The translations under genes and the position numbers were made by a program. A stretch of DNA of 64,000 nt from Psychrobacter submarinus (GTDB lineage Bacteria > Pseudomonadota > Gammaproteobacteria > Pseudomonadales > Moraxellaceae), in the NCBI RefSeq assembly GCF_904846685.1, contig NZ_CAJHBQ010000001.1, positions 1,054,001 to 1,118,000 on the forward strand, given 5' to 3'. The notes under the pieces are model-generated. The model searched no databases. It saw nothing but the letters and a program-made list of their open reading frames with translations, and had not been told where the DNA came from. Shown here in pieces: positions 19,727 through 29,303 of this stretch (within the stretch, counting starts at the first letter, position 1; each line of letters opens with the position of its first letter).

Positions 19727-19863
19727 TATAGTCAATTCACTTTAAGAGTGACATAGCGCTGCTGGAATGAATTTTGCGCAGCCTCTGTGACAACAGCACG
19801 CAAGTAAAATTTATACCAGCAGCGCGCTTAGATTTGTAACAATCTTTGTCTGATCTGACTATA
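19727..19863 (-). repeat. TATAGTC palindromic element, copy 2 (upstream of truD)
   Basis: A 137-bp element from TATAGTC to GACTATA, perfect outer heptamer inverted repeats. The core hairpin at 19756-19825 has arms GCGCTGCTGG and CCAGCAGCGC that pair perfectly, where copies 3 and 4 have GCGCTACTGG and CCAGTAGCGC. The centre includes GCGCAGCCTCTG and CAGCACGCAAG. Opposite orientation to copies 1 and 3. Together with the heptamer repeat it fills most of the 455-bp spacer between the oxidoreductase and truD. Confidence 0.8.
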
Positions 19864-19894
19864 ATTCTTTTATCACTTATTAAATGACTTTCTT

Positions 19895-21076
19895 ATGACT
19901 GCTATAGAGAATCAACATCTTGACCCTGCCACTATCGACTTTGCGGCAGTAACCCATTCCGCTGATCTACCTCAGCCTATGACGCCACCTATCAAACAGG
20001 CGCTCTATAAAGCGAAACCTGAAGACTTTGTGGTCAATGAGCGGTTAGAGGTAGACTTCACAGGCGAGGGTGAGCACTTGTGGCTACATATCAAAAAATC
20101 AGGGATTAATACCGCTTATTTAGCTAAATTACTCTCTGAATGGGCGGACATACCTTTGCGCGATGTCGGCTATTCAGGACTTAAAGATCGCCTAGCGCTA
20201 ACGACGCAGTGGTTTAGTCTACGGCTGCCTAAAAAACAAAAGCCTGATAGCGACTTTGCGCCTGTAGATATCAAGGAGCATGAGACGGTCAAAATTATCG
20301 CTGAGCATTGGCATAATAAAAAATTAAATCGCGGTACGCATAACGCCAATCAATTTGTGATTACTCTACGTGATATTGAGTTTGCAAAAGATCAAACGCT
20401 GGGTGATAAATCATCCGTAGAGCAGCACTTACAGACCATCAGCAAGACCGGCGTGCCTAACTATTTTGGTCCGCAGCGCTTTGGTTTTGGTGGTAATAAT
20501 ATCCGCGAAGCGCTAAACCTATTTGCCAGACCATTAAAAAGCACTTCATCAGCTAAAAAGAAAAATAAACGTAAAAGTGCCGTACGCGAGCAAAACTCGA
20601 TGGAGTTATCGGCGGCGCGAAGCCTCATTTTTAATCAGATATTGGCCGCTAGAGTGCAAGACGGCAGCTGGAATACAGGATTAAATGGCGAGGTATTTAA
20701 TCTAAATGGCTCAGGCTCGATATTTGCCAGCGAGCACATGGATGAGACCTTGCAAGCGCGAGTGGCCAGCGGTGATATTCATCCAACCGCGGTCATGTGG
20801 GGCGCAGGTAATGATAAAGTAGCAGGCGATGCTGCTGAGTTAGAGAACACAGTCGTACAGCAAGATGCTCTTTTGGCGGCATTGGCAACAGGACTTGAGC
20901 AGCGTGAGGTAAAAGCGCAAAGACGAGCACTGCGACTACCGGTTGAGGATTTGAGCTGGCGATGGGCGGATGAGCAAGATGGGGAGCAAACGCTGGTCTT
21001 GAGCTTTACGTTGACGACAGGCAGCTTTGCCACTAGCGTATTGGCAAGTGTAGTTGAGAATTTAACGGTACGCTAG
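19895..21076 (+). CDS. truD: tRNA pseudouridine(13) synthase TruD
   Basis: Makes pseudouridine 13 in tRNA-Glu and some other RNAs. The 393-residue protein contains the catalytic motif GYSGLKDR with D98 as nucleophile, and the family motifs NKLNRGTHNANQFVITLR, PNYFGPQRFGFGG and ARSLIFNQILAAR. A lysine-rich insert (KKKNKRKS) lies in the TRUD domain. It is convergent with the diguanylate cyclase gene, 41 bp apart. The closely preceding palindromic element means the promoter lies in or next to that repeat. Confidence 0.95.
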   Translation: MTAIENQHLDPATIDFAAVTHSADLPQPMTPPIKQALYKAKPEDFVVNERLEVDFTGEGEHLWLHIKKSGINTAYLAKLLSEWADIPLRDVGYSGLKDRLALTTQWFSLRLPKKQKPDSDFAPVDIKEHETVKIIAEHWHNKKLNRGTHNANQFVITLRDIEFAKDQTLGDKSSVEQHLQTISKTGVPNYFGPQRFGFGGNNIREALNLFARPLKSTSSAKKKNKRKSAVREQNSMELSAARSLIFNQILAARVQDGSWNTGLNGEVFNLNGSGSIFASEHMDETLQARVASGDIHPTAVMWGAGNDKVAGDAAELENTVVQQDALLAALATGLEQREVKAQRRALRLPVEDLSWRWADEQDGEQTLVLSFTLTTGSFATSVLASVVENLTVR

Positions 21077-21117
21077 CTTATAGACATTTATCTGTCATTA
21101 AGTTAACAACTGCGCCT

Positions 21118-22566
21118 CTATGCTTCCACTGCTAATAAATCATTAGCACTGACCACCTCATTGCGCCCTCTATCTTTGGCTTCGTATAGTGCTTTATCAG
21201 CGCTACTGATCAAGTGCTGGCAGATATCCTTTGGTAGCTGCTGCTGAATATCGGATAAAGCGTTAGCAGAACCGCTGGGTTTGTTTTGGCTAAATACTGC
21301 TGCTCGCGTGCGCGTCGGTTTCGCTTGTGAGCTGAGTAGCGCTCGTTCTTTTGAGAAGTGCCTGTCTTTGATCACCGTGAGCTCATCAGCCGTTAAGGTA
21401 TAAATCCCTAAACTCGCAGTCACTTTGACACTATCCTTGTCCTCGGTTTGGATGACGTGTTCAGCGATTCTTACTCGCAACTGCTCAGCGATACTCAGGG
21501 TCTCAGCATGTGCTGTATTGGGTAGCACAATCAAAAACTCCTCACCCCCATAACGACTAATGATAGCGTCAGTCGTCGCTAGCGAATCAATTAAGACTTG
21601 CGCCACTTCGCGTAATACTTGATCGCCTACATTGTGGCCATAGCTGTCGTTAATTTCTTTAAAAAGATCTAAATCTAATAAAATCACACTATAGTCTTGC
21701 GTGGCTGTAGTGTCTGCTAAGGTCTGCTGCATTTGCGTCAAGCCATAACGGCGGTTATCTAAAGTCGTTAGCTCATCTTTATGGGCATGCTCCAAAATCT
21801 CCTTTCTACTCTCATCCAAGATATATAGCAGCTTACGAAAAATATAGACGGTAAAAAGCGCTTTAGGAAGTGCCAAATAGACATGAGTTGAGCGCCAAAA
21901 AAAAGTCGATGAGCGCTGTAGCTCACTAATATCATCCCAATCCAAGGTCTCTTTTGTGAAAATAAAAGCGGCAATAGCGTTTTCGATAGTCATAATCTCG
22001 TTATAAGTGAGATAATTATAAATATCAATCAGCGGAGAGATGACCGGCATTTGCCGCAAATTGGGCAAACTGATACCAAAGTAAGGAGAGATAATGGCCA
22101 GTAGCACTAAAAATATCTGTAATAAAAATGTGCGCCAAACATAACGACGCTTTATAAGCATCATCCCCAACATAGCACCGCCAATCAGCGATACGCCAGC
22201 GACTAGACTACTGTAGCCGACCATGACAATGATAGAAGTGATATAAACCGTGTAGAGTAGAACCAATATAAGCTGCCAACGCAGTAATAGCTTATAGTTG
22301 CTTTTTATGCGTGATAAATAACCAATCATCCACCACAGCAGCACCCCAGTGATCGTAACGCCTAACCAAAGCGGGTAAAACAGATGCATATCGACATAAG
22401 GTTCAACGGTATCTCGGCACAACCATACCACCAAGAACCACAACCAATGCAGAGCGACTTCTATAAAAATAAATAAGGCAAGTAGCGAGGTACGATCTGC
22501 TATTTGCCATTCAAATATAATCTGAGAGAGCTTCTTATAGCCTAATTGATATATCGAAATAGCCAT
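21118..22566 (-). CDS. Membrane-bound diguanylate cyclase (GGDEF)
   Basis: Synthesises cyclic di-GMP from two GTP. The 482-residue protein has an N-terminal membrane domain with about six segments (residues ~25-175), a linker, and a GGDEF domain from about 265: DLDLFKEINDSYGHNVGD and the active-site RYGGEEF near residue 339, where E replaces D as is common and active. A basic insert (about residues 400-430, SSQAKPTRTRAA) interrupts the domain before the terminal SADKALYEAKDRGRN. An RxxD inhibitory site is not obvious upstream of GGEEF. The sensory input is unknown. Confidence 0.9.
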   Translation of the reverse strand: MAISIYQLGYKKLSQIIFEWQIADRTSLLALFIFIEVALHWLWFLVVWLCRDTVEPYVDMHLFYPLWLGVTITGVLLWWMIGYLSRIKSNYKLLLRWQLILVLLYTVYITSIIVMVGYSSLVAGVSLIGGAMLGMMLIKRRYVWRTFLLQIFLVLLAIISPYFGISLPNLRQMPVISPLIDIYNYLTYNEIMTIENAIAAFIFTKETLDWDDISELQRSSTFFWRSTHVYLALPKALFTVYIFRKLLYILDESRKEILEHAHKDELTTLDNRRYGLTQMQQTLADTTATQDYSVILLDLDLFKEINDSYGHNVGDQVLREVAQVLIDSLATTDAIISRYGGEEFLIVLPNTAHAETLSIAEQLRVRIAEHVIQTEDKDSVKVTASLGIYTLTADELTVIKDRHFSKERALLSSQAKPTRTRAAVFSQNKPSGSANALSDIQQQLPKDICQHLISSADKALYEAKDRGRNEVVSANDLLAVEA

Positions 22567-22680
22567 GGATACGCAGCCGTATACAGGTTGGTATAAATAA
22601 ATCGAGTTTTTTATTGATATTATCGAATGTAAGGTCTTGATTCAATCATAAAACGCTCAATAGCTTTAAGTCATTCGCTA

Positions 22681-23568
22681 TTACTGGCGAGATAATGAGT
22701 CAAAAGATTGCCAAATCCCTCGCTGCTCTTCATGCAAAGTAGGTACATCACCAAGGCGTCGCCAAGGCATGTTACTCCCGTGAAAGTCGCTACCTATAGA
22801 GGTGGCTAGCTGATGCTCAGCGATAGTGCGATCGACCATACGCCGAGTGCTGACCGGCTCACTATCAGCCGGTAACTCACAGGCATCGCCGCCAAGCTCG
22901 GCAAACTCTTTGATGAGTTTACGCACTCGCGTGGCTGAGAGATGATAGCGGGTAGGATGCGCGAGCACTGCTTTGCCGCCGCATGCATGAATAAGCTCGA
23001 TACCGCGTGCCATACTCAGCGCTTCAATCGCCACGTAAGCTGGCTTGTGATCTGCCAGATACTTGTCAAATGCCTTTTGTACCGTTTTGACCTCACCGCG
23101 CTCATACAACACTTGCCCAATATGGGCGCGCCCTACTGCTTGCGGATTACCGCCTGCTTTAGTCAGTACATCTTGCCAAAGCTCATCATAATCGAGACTT
23201 AATAACTCACTAAGCTTCTCAGTGATTTTCTGACCGCGCGTCGCACGGCTGTCTTGCAGGTGCTGCAAGGTGGCATGCATCTGCGCGCGATCAGCAAAAT
23301 CAAGCCCCACTACATGAATGATCTTATTGGTGGATTTGTTTTTACCATAACCGCCCGTTAGCGTATGCTCACAACTGATCTCAACGCCGTTAATCAGCTG
23401 CATACCACAAGCAGTAGCTGCAGCTCTTGCTTCATCGATACCCAGCAGCGTGTCGTGATCGGTCAAAGCCAATACCTCAACGCCGGCGCTATGAGCACGC
23501 TGTACCACCTCAGTAGGCGCATAAGTGCCATCAGAGCAAGTACTGTGACAATGTAAGTCTATCTTCAT
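22681..23568 (-). CDS. PHP-domain phosphoesterase (RNase AM / YciV-like)
   Basis: Metal-dependent phosphoesterase. In E. coli the YciV/RnaAM relative matures 5' ends of ribosomal RNA and degrades nucleotides. The 295-residue protein has the PHP metal-binding motifs DLHCHSTCSDGTY (about 3-15), LTDHDT (about 36-41), NGVEISCEH, KAVLAHPTRY and IGSDFHGS near 263-270. It is divergent from yciB, as expected of a yci-type neighbourhood (yciV, yciB, yciI). Family secure; the RNase role is inferred from homologues. Confidence 0.88.
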   Translation of the reverse strand: MKIDLHCHSTCSDGTYAPTEVVQRAHSAGVEVLALTDHDTLLGIDEARAAATACGMQLINGVEISCEHTLTGGYGKNKSTNKIIHVVGLDFADRAQMHATLQHLQDSRATRGQKITEKLSELLSLDYDELWQDVLTKAGGNPQAVGRAHIGQVLYERGEVKTVQKAFDKYLADHKPAYVAIEALSMARGIELIHACGGKAVLAHPTRYHLSATRVRKLIKEFAELGGDACELPADSEPVSTRRMVDRTIAEHQLATSIGSDFHGSNMPWRRLGDVPTLHEEQRGIWQSFDSLSRQ

Positions 23569-23730
23569 AAAGCGGGCCTTAAAGTGTTATCGTCAGATCA
23601 AAATAAAGAAAGTAAAGGTAAGAGCCATATCTGCGTGGTCATATATGGTTATTGCAGCTCTGACTGCTTTTGTTTAGTACAGTAGACGTGTAAACTACAC
23701 TCTACGTTTTTGTTGGACATCTCATCTGCT

Positions 23731-24282
23731 ATGAAAGCCTTATTAGACTTTATTCCCCTAATTGCCTTCTTCGTTGTTGCTAGGCAAAATGGTATTTTGG
23801 CAGCGGCGGGCGCTTTGCTTATCGCTACTGTCATCGTTTATGCCATTCACTTTATTCGCCAAAAAGGCAAATTCGATAAGCAGCAATGGGTGGTGTTATT
23901 ATTGACCATTGTTTTTTGTGGCGGCACCTTGCTGCTGCGTGATGACGTTTATTTACGTTGGAAGTCCCCTATTATTAATGGCATCTTTGCCTTAACATTG
24001 TTTGTCAGCGCCGCTATTAATAAACCCTTAATGCAATTGGCGATGAAAGAGGTCTTCACTCTGACCATGAGCGGCTGGAAAAAGCTGACCGTCGCTTGGG
24101 CTTTGTTTTTTGTATTAATGGGTGTGCTTCATTATATCACGGCATTTACGATGTCTGATGAGGCTTGGATTAATTTTAAAACCTACGGCTGGATACCTAT
24201 TATGCTGGTATTTATTATTGCGCAGTTCGCGGTATTAAAAAACCATATTAATCCGGCCTTGACGGATCAAAAACCTAAATAG
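23731..24282 (+). CDS. yciB: Inner-membrane septation protein YciB
   Basis: Inner-membrane protein linked to septation and envelope synthesis. I chose the ATG at 23731 because the family typically begins MKALLDFIPLIAFF; an upstream TTG at 23710 would add seven residues but has no ribosome-binding site. The ~183-residue product has about five membrane segments and the family motifs KSPIINGIFALTLF and NEAWINFKTYG-like DEAWINFKTYG. It is followed 162 bp later by yciI, the usual partner order. Confidence 0.92.
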   Translation: MKALLDFIPLIAFFVVARQNGILAAAGALLIATVIVYAIHFIRQKGKFDKQQWVVLLLTIVFCGGTLLLRDDVYLRWKSPIINGIFALTLFVSAAINKPLMQLAMKEVFTLTMSGWKKLTVAWALFFVLMGVLHYITAFTMSDEAWINFKTYGWIPIMLVFIIAQFAVLKNHINPALTDQKPK

Positions 24283-24444
24283 CGCTTATTATTCAATGGT
24301 TTGCTCATACAACCCCTGAAGCTTATCGTGTTATGAGAGGTTGTTAATGAGCACCGACTATATACGAATAACAGCACTTTACTAAATGCTAATTTTGATA
24401 ATAATAAGTCGTTATTATTCATTACTCTTATTAAAGGAAACCTG

Positions 24445-24756
24445 ATGCCCTTATTTGTAATTATCGGTCACGATGTGGCAAATAGCAGTGCCCAGCGTAA
24501 GATCACGCGAGCAGAACACGTCGAGCGCTTGCAAGCTCTAGATCGCGACAAGCGTCTAATTATCGCTGGTCCCACGCCTATTGAGCATGATGCGGCAGCG
24601 ATGTCAGGTAGTGTTATTATCGCGGATTTTGAGTCGTTAGCAGCAGCGCAAGCTTGGGTCGATGCTGAGCCTTATCTACGCGATGGCGTGTATAGCCATG
24701 TCGATGTCAGACCTTTTATCCACACCCTACCTAGCGATAAGGTTTCATCATCGTGA
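24445..24756 (+). CDS. yciI: YciI-like protein
   Basis: Small ferredoxin-like fold protein of unknown function, possibly an enzyme. The 103-residue product has the start LFVIIGHDVANS, an HVERLQALDRDKRLIIAGPTP-type pattern (His near residue 30 and the GP turn are family hallmarks), and AWVDAEPYLRDGVY toward the end. AAGGAA precedes the ATG. Its stop overlaps the GTG of the next gene (GTGA), so the two are co-translated. Confidence 0.9.
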   Translation: MPLFVIIGHDVANSSAQRKITRAEHVERLQALDRDKRLIIAGPTPIEHDAAAMSGSVIIADFESLAAAQAWVDAEPYLRDGVYSHVDVRPFIHTLPSDKVSSS

Positions 24757-25193
24757 GTCAAACCTCTTTCGTGCCAACTTATATCATCAAGTGCGCTTTG
24801 TTTGCTCTACTGGCTATGGCCTTACTGTTCAGCGCTGCTAGTGTGCAAGCGGCATCAGCCGTATCTTCTACAGAGCCAACAACCGCACAATCCGAGCCGG
24901 CTGAGACGTCAACGTCAGTGCGACCAGCGGCGACTACCGATGCCGATGGCAAACCAACGCTTGCCACTGAACTACAGCCAACAGACCAAGCGCTATCGGC
25001 CGCCAACCAACAGCTACTCAGCCGTAACGCGCAGTTGCAGCGACAAGTCAATGACTTGCAGACACAGGCTAATGTCTTGGTTTATGAGAGCAAAGGTCAG
25101 CTGTTTTTATACGGTGCTTTTACAGTGTTGATTAGCTTACTGGTCGGTATTTTTATCTCTTGGCTAGTATTTGTACGCCGAGAGCGCTGGTAG
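24753..25193 (+). CDS. Exported coiled-coil protein with C-terminal membrane anchor
   Basis: A 146-residue protein starting at a GTG that overlaps the yciI stop. It has a signal-like N-terminal segment (residues ~13-33, ending VQAASA), a Ser/Thr/Ala-rich low-complexity region, a short coiled coil with ANQQLLSRNAQLQRQVNDLQ (about 85-105), and a C-terminal membrane helix (LYGAFTVLISLLVGIFISWLV) followed by RRERW. Layout matches SH3-less TIGR04211-like envelope proteins. Function unknown. The stop codon is the first three bases of a tandem repeat. Confidence 0.65.
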   Translation: MSQTSFVPTYIIKCALFALLAMALLFSAASVQAASAVSSTEPTTAQSEPAETSTSVRPAATTDADGKPTLATELQPTDQALSAANQQLLSRNAQLQRQVNDLQTQANVLVYESKGQLFLYGAFTVLISLLVGIFISWLVFVRRERW

Positions 25194-25238
25194 TTTTGCT
25201 AATTTTGATAGTTTTGCTAATTTTGATAGTTTTGATAC
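25191..25238 (+). repeat. 18-bp tandem repeat starting at a stop codon
   Basis: Two perfect copies and a partial third of TAGTTTTGCTAATTTTGA. The first TAG is the stop codon of the preceding gene, so the repeat lies entirely in the 3' untranslated region. Non-coding. Confidence 0.8.
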
Positions 25239-25361
25239 CCTTAAGCTGTTCTATCTCTTACTAATCTTGCTAACCTTACAATGTTATTTTATAAATTAAG
25301 CTGATATAGTCGGTTATGTCAGCTACCTCCTTTCTTATCTCTCTTAGCCGTTGAGATCTCT

Positions 25362-27449
25362 ATGTCTACTCTTGTCACTAATGTTACCAACACTAGCACT
25401 AGCGCTTATGCAAACGCGATTATCCCTGCCAATATCGCATGGCAGAGTGACGATAGCGGTAACCGAGTGCCGGTATCTGGTGAGTTTGGCGATGTGTATT
25501 TTTCTCATGCCGACGGCTTAGCTGAGTCGCGTTATGTTTTTATTCAGGGCAATCAGCTTGCTGAGCGCTTGGTCAATCTTAGCGCTCATCAGTGCTTTAC
25601 TATTGCTGAATTAGGTTTTGGTACTGGCCTTAATCTGCTAGCGGTTTGGCAATTATGGCAACAGCTACGAGTCGAACATCCCAATCTAGACACTGCGCGA
25701 CTGCATTTTATCACTACTGAGAAGCACCCTATCCTCCTGACAGACTTAAGGCAAATCTTGGGTATGTGGAGCATGCGCGCCCCTGAGCTGGCACAAAATA
25801 TTGAAAGTTTTTTGGCGGTATACCCTAGCCTTATCGAAGGCTGTCATCGCTTGCATTTTGAGGAAGATAATCTCACCGTTGATATTTGGCTTGGTGAGGC
25901 TCAGAGTAGTCTAGCGAAATTAGCGACAGATACTGGAACTACTAGCACTGCAGATACTGAAACTGGAAGCAAACCACAAGTGGATGCTTGGTTTTTAGAC
26001 GGTTTTGCCCCTTCTTGCAATGAGTCATTGTGGGCAGAGACGATTTTTGCGCAATTGCAGCGTCTCTCCTTTGTTGGCACTACCGCAGCCACTTATAGCT
26101 GTGCTGGAGTGGTCAAACGCGGCTTACAAGAGCATGGCTTTACGATAAACAAAGTCAAAGGCTTTGGCCGTAAGCGTGAGATGCTGACTGCCAGAGTCAG
26201 TGAGAGTTTGCCGACAACTCCTACTCAAGATAACTCTAAGCGAAGCTCTACCTCAGATAACTATCACTATATCGTTATTGGTGCTGGCGTTGCAGGGCTA
26301 ATGCTGGCTTGGTCGTTGGCTAATCGCGGCATCAAAGTGACTCTACTGGATAAAACAGCGCCATTAGCAGGGGCATCGGGCAATCCGCGCGCCCTACTCG
26401 CACCGAAGATGACGCCACTTCATCACGCTAATGAGCACCTACATACCATCGGTTATCTCTATAGTAGCCGCTTCTATAAACAGCTCAATGAGCAAGCAAA
26501 AAAGCAGCATAGCGCGCCTATTATCGAGCCGACAGCGGCGCTTGATTTACTACTAAAGGCCAATATCGACAGTAGTCAGATTGGTGCTTACCCTGATGAT
26601 TTAGCGACAACCTTGCCAGCTAGCAAAGCAAGTGAATTGTCAGGATTAACGGCGCAGGATTTGACTGAGAACTTATATCTACCGCAGTCAGGTCTAATCA
26701 ATCCGCAAGCATTAAAGGACGTTATTCTGGCTCATCCACTGATTCGCTTTAAACGCTTAGAAGTGACTCAGATAGACGAGCAAAAAGACCATATCAGCGT
26801 TAGCGGTCACAATCATACAGAACAAAGCGCTAGTACAATCACACTACAAGCAGTAAATGTAGTAATTTGCGCGGCTTTTGAGAGTCATCAGTTAGACGAG
26901 CGTATTTTTGATTGTCGTAAGATACGTGGGCAGCTGTCTTGGTTTACGCCGACTGCTAAACAGCTTGGCAGTCTACCGAAACTACCGCTTAAATATGGCG
27001 GGTATTGTAGTCTATTTACGCCAAAAGCTGGCGATGCTAAGTTAAATCCTGTAGCAGAAGGAGAGTCGCAGTTTTTATTGGGTGCAAGTTTTGTGCGTAA
27101 TGATATTGATACTAGTGTAAGAGCAGATGAGCATGAGGTTAGCCGTGATAAATTAATCACAGCTATTCCTGAGCTTGACGCTATTATTCCAAGCGACACG
27201 CAGTCTTGGCAAGCGCGCGCAGGCGTACGCACGCAAACGCCAGACTATCATCCTATCGTTGGTCAACTAACGGGCAGTCAGCGCCTATGGGTGATGAGTG
27301 CGATGGGCGCAAAAGGCTATGCCTTTGCACCGGTATGTGCCGAGGCTTTGGCTGATATTATGTTAGGAGCGTTTGCGCCTTTATCAAGCGAGATGATGAG
27401 CAAGTTATCACCGAATCGTAAACGCCTGCAGACGCCACTAACCTCATAG
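25362..27449 (+). CDS. mnmC: Bifunctional tRNA modification enzyme MnmC
   Basis: Completes the mnm5s2U modification at the wobble position of certain tRNAs. The 695-residue protein has an N-terminal methyltransferase domain ([14 protein letters not shown] near residue 82; [17 protein letters not shown] near 208) and a C-terminal FAD oxidoreductase domain starting [18 protein letters not shown] near 303, with [16 protein letters not shown] and the terminal [18 protein letters not shown]. Both activities thus appear intact, as in the E. coli fusion. yjbQ follows 12 bp after the stop. Confidence 0.97.
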   Translation: MSTLVTNVTNTSTSAYANAIIPANIAWQSDDSGNRVPVSGEFGDVYFSHADGLAESRYVFIQGNQLAERLVNLSAHQCFTIAELGFGTGLNLLAVWQLWQQLRVEHPNLDTARLHFITTEKHPILLTDLRQILGMWSMRAPELAQNIESFLAVYPSLIEGCHRLHFEEDNLTVDIWLGEAQSSLAKLATDTGTTSTADTETGSKPQVDAWFLDGFAPSCNESLWAETIFAQLQRLSFVGTTAATYSCAGVVKRGLQEHGFTINKVKGFGRKREMLTARVSESLPTTPTQDNSKRSSTSDNYHYIVIGAGVAGLMLAWSLANRGIKVTLLDKTAPLAGASGNPRALLAPKMTPLHHANEHLHTIGYLYSSRFYKQLNEQAKKQHSAPIIEPTAALDLLLKANIDSSQIGAYPDDLATTLPASKASELSGLTAQDLTENLYLPQSGLINPQALKDVILAHPLIRFKRLEVTQIDEQKDHISVSGHNHTEQSASTITLQAVNVVICAAFESHQLDERIFDCRKIRGQLSWFTPTAKQLGSLPKLPLKYGGYCSLFTPKAGDAKLNPVAEGESQFLLGASFVRNDIDTSVRADEHEVSRDKLITAIPELDAIIPSDTQSWQARAGVRTQTPDYHPIVGQLTGSQRLWVMSAMGAKGYAFAPVCAEALADIMLGAFAPLSSEMMSKLSPNRKRLQTPLTS

Positions 27450-27461
27450 CGAGAGCAACTG

Positions 27462-27887
27462 ATGCCTTATCAACAAACCACCCTAACCCTACCCGCCTAC
27501 TCGCGCGGTATTCATATTATTACGCCGCAGATTAACCAAGCTATCGACAAGCTGATATCGAGAGATACAAAAATAGGCTTAGTGCATCTATTTTTGCAGC
27601 ATACCTCAGCCAGCCTTGCTATCAATGAAAATACCGACCCTGATGTGCGCTTAGATACTGAAGATTGGCTTAATAAAGTTGCGCCCGCCGATCAGCCCCA
27701 TTATCGTCATACACTTGAGGGAAGCGACGACTTGCCTGCGCATTTCAAAAGCATAATGCTTGGGGTGAGCTTAACCATACCACTTGTGAATGGCGCGTTA
27801 GGACTCGGTACTTGGCAAGGAATTTATTTGTGCGAGCACCGCAATTATGGCGGTCAGCGCCGAGTGGTTATTACCGTCAGCAGTTAA
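27462..27887 (+). CDS. yjbQ: YjbQ (UPF0047) family protein
   Basis: A 141-residue protein of the UPF0047 family, reported to have thiamine-phosphate synthase activity in vitro. Family hallmarks are GLVHLFLQHTSASL, ENTDPDVRLD and NGALGLGTWQGIYLCEHR. It follows mnmC by 12 bp and is likely co-transcribed. The physiological role is not established. Confidence 0.92.
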   Translation: MPYQQTTLTLPAYSRGIHIITPQINQAIDKLISRDTKIGLVHLFLQHTSASLAINENTDPDVRLDTEDWLNKVAPADQPHYRHTLEGSDDLPAHFKSIMLGVSLTIPLVNGALGLGTWQGIYLCEHRNYGGQRRVVITVSS

Positions 27888-27987
27888 GTTTATACAAAAT
27901 AAAAAAGTGGTTAGCTTAGGGTGGGCTTAAATTTAACTCATCTGTTACGTATTACAGCTCTTGTATATCAATAATAAGGCATCTATT

Positions 27988-28605
27988 ATGAAAAGCTTAT
28001 CTAAGACTCAGCCTAAAACTCGCCTGCTACCTATTATGGCTTTAGGTATAGCAAGCTTCGCATTGATAGCTTGCCAACAAGAGCCTGAAACTGAAACGGT
28101 AGTCATTGAGGAGTCAGCCGCGCCTGTAGCAACAACAGTTGAAGAAACCGACGTCAATAATGAAGAAAATGAGCAAAAATCGGCGACAATTGTAGAAGAG
28201 ACGTCAAGCGAGCATGATATTGAGCTTGAGTCACTTGAGGACGACCTTGGCGCAGCAGGAGTGACGACTAACACAGAGACCAGCAGCCCAAACCTAGAGC
28301 AGGCAGTAAAAGGCACGCAGATTACTGATGTAGAATATCGCAGTGCTAGTGGTGAGAGCCTATCGGTAGTTTTTGAGACATCAGCGACAGGTGTTTTGAA
28401 TGCGATTGTTACCCTACCTAATAGACCTAAACTGACCTTGAGCGCGCCAGAGGGTCAAGGTAATAACCCTACTTATCGCTCCAAGGATGGTAGCATAGAG
28501 CTGGTCAGTCATGGCGGCGGTAGTAGTATAGATCTAATAGAAAACGGCACTATCACAAGTTATGAAGCGACTAGCGCTGAGGCGGAAGTAGTGACTCAGA
28601 CTTAG
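27988..28605 (+). CDS. Predicted lipoprotein with MliC-like C-terminal domain
   Basis: I chose the ATG at 27988 (AATAAGG upstream) over a TTG at 27961. The product is about 205 residues: signal with core LLPIMALGIASFALIAC and lipobox LIAC near residue 28, a very acidic Glu/Thr/Ser-rich linker of about 90 residues, then a C-terminal domain (about 115-195) with VEYRSASGESLSVVFE, AIVTLPNRPKLTL and YRSKDGSIEL. This resembles MliC-type C-type-lysozyme inhibitors, but the Cys pair usual there is absent, so the function is tentative. Convergent with the DUF4112 gene. Confidence 0.65.
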   Translation: MKSLSKTQPKTRLLPIMALGIASFALIACQQEPETETVVIEESAAPVATTVEETDVNNEENEQKSATIVEETSSEHDIELESLEDDLGAAGVTTNTETSSPNLEQAVKGTQITDVEYRSASGESLSVVFETSATGVLNAIVTLPNRPKLTLSAPEGQGNNPTYRSKDGSIELVSHGGGSSIDLIENGTITSYEATSAEAEVVTQT

Positions 28606-28652
28606 TGTTTATGATTGGCTGACTTAAAAAGAGTCAGACTCATCGTTTCAGC

Positions 28653-29303
28653 CTAAGAAAATAAGCCGATTAACCATCTAATCACGGTCCAAAGTCCCAG
28701 CACCACAAAGACAATAATAATAAGCCCCAAAATATCAGGAATATGCAAGTATATCCAAGCGACGACTGGATTGCGCCAAATCGCACTCTGCCGCTGCTTA
28801 TCCTCTAGGCTCTGATGCAAAAACGGCCGATCTAGATGAGTGGTCTCAGTAATGCCATACTCGTCTTGCAAATGCTGATGAACGATAGTCAAAGTCTTAC
28901 GACTTGGGCGAATAAAGATATCGAGTAAGGTGCCAATACCGGGCACGATACCCACTACCGTATCAACCAGTGCCAGCTGTACCGCTGGGGTCATTTTATT
29001 GGCAGGAACGCCTAATTGCCGGCCTAAAATAAACGCATAACTGGTCAATATCAGTCCGGCTATATCACCTGCTAATGGAATGGTGGATAGCGCCGCATCC
29101 GCACCTAAGCCCTGCTTAGTGAAAGGTATGCGCACCACCGAATCCATAGTATTAGCGAATTTGGCAAGCTTACGCTCAGTAGCAATAACCTCTTCGCGGG
29201 TCAAGCCATGCTCAGCAAGATTAATCTCATAAGCTGTTTGTACTTCATTAACTACAGGCTTCTTAGTCGAGCGTCGCTTTAATGACTCAGAGAATTTACC
29301 CAT
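28653..29303 (-). CDS. DUF4112 family membrane protein
   Basis: A 216-residue protein with the DUF4112 core at about residues 45-150 ([60 protein letters not shown]), followed by a C-terminal pair of hydrophobic segments (about 172-214). It overlaps the ubiA stop by eight bases and is co-transcribed with it. Function unknown. Confidence 0.85.
   Translation of the reverse strand: MGKFSESLKRRSTKKPVVNEVQTAYEINLAEHGLTREEVIATERKLAKFANTMDSVVRIPFTKQGLGADAALSTIPLAGDIAGLILTSYAFILGRQLGVPANKMTPAVQLALVDTVVGIVPGIGTLLDIFIRPSRKTLTIVHQHLQDEYGITETTHLDRPFLHQSLEDKQRQSAIWRNPVVAWIYLHIPDILGLIIIVFVVLGLWTVIRWLIGLFS

Noticed and set aside
28610-28640. Terminator between the MliC-like gene and the DUF4112 gene
   Set aside because: Only a weak CTGACT / AGTCAG hairpin with an A-rich loop and no T run on either strand.
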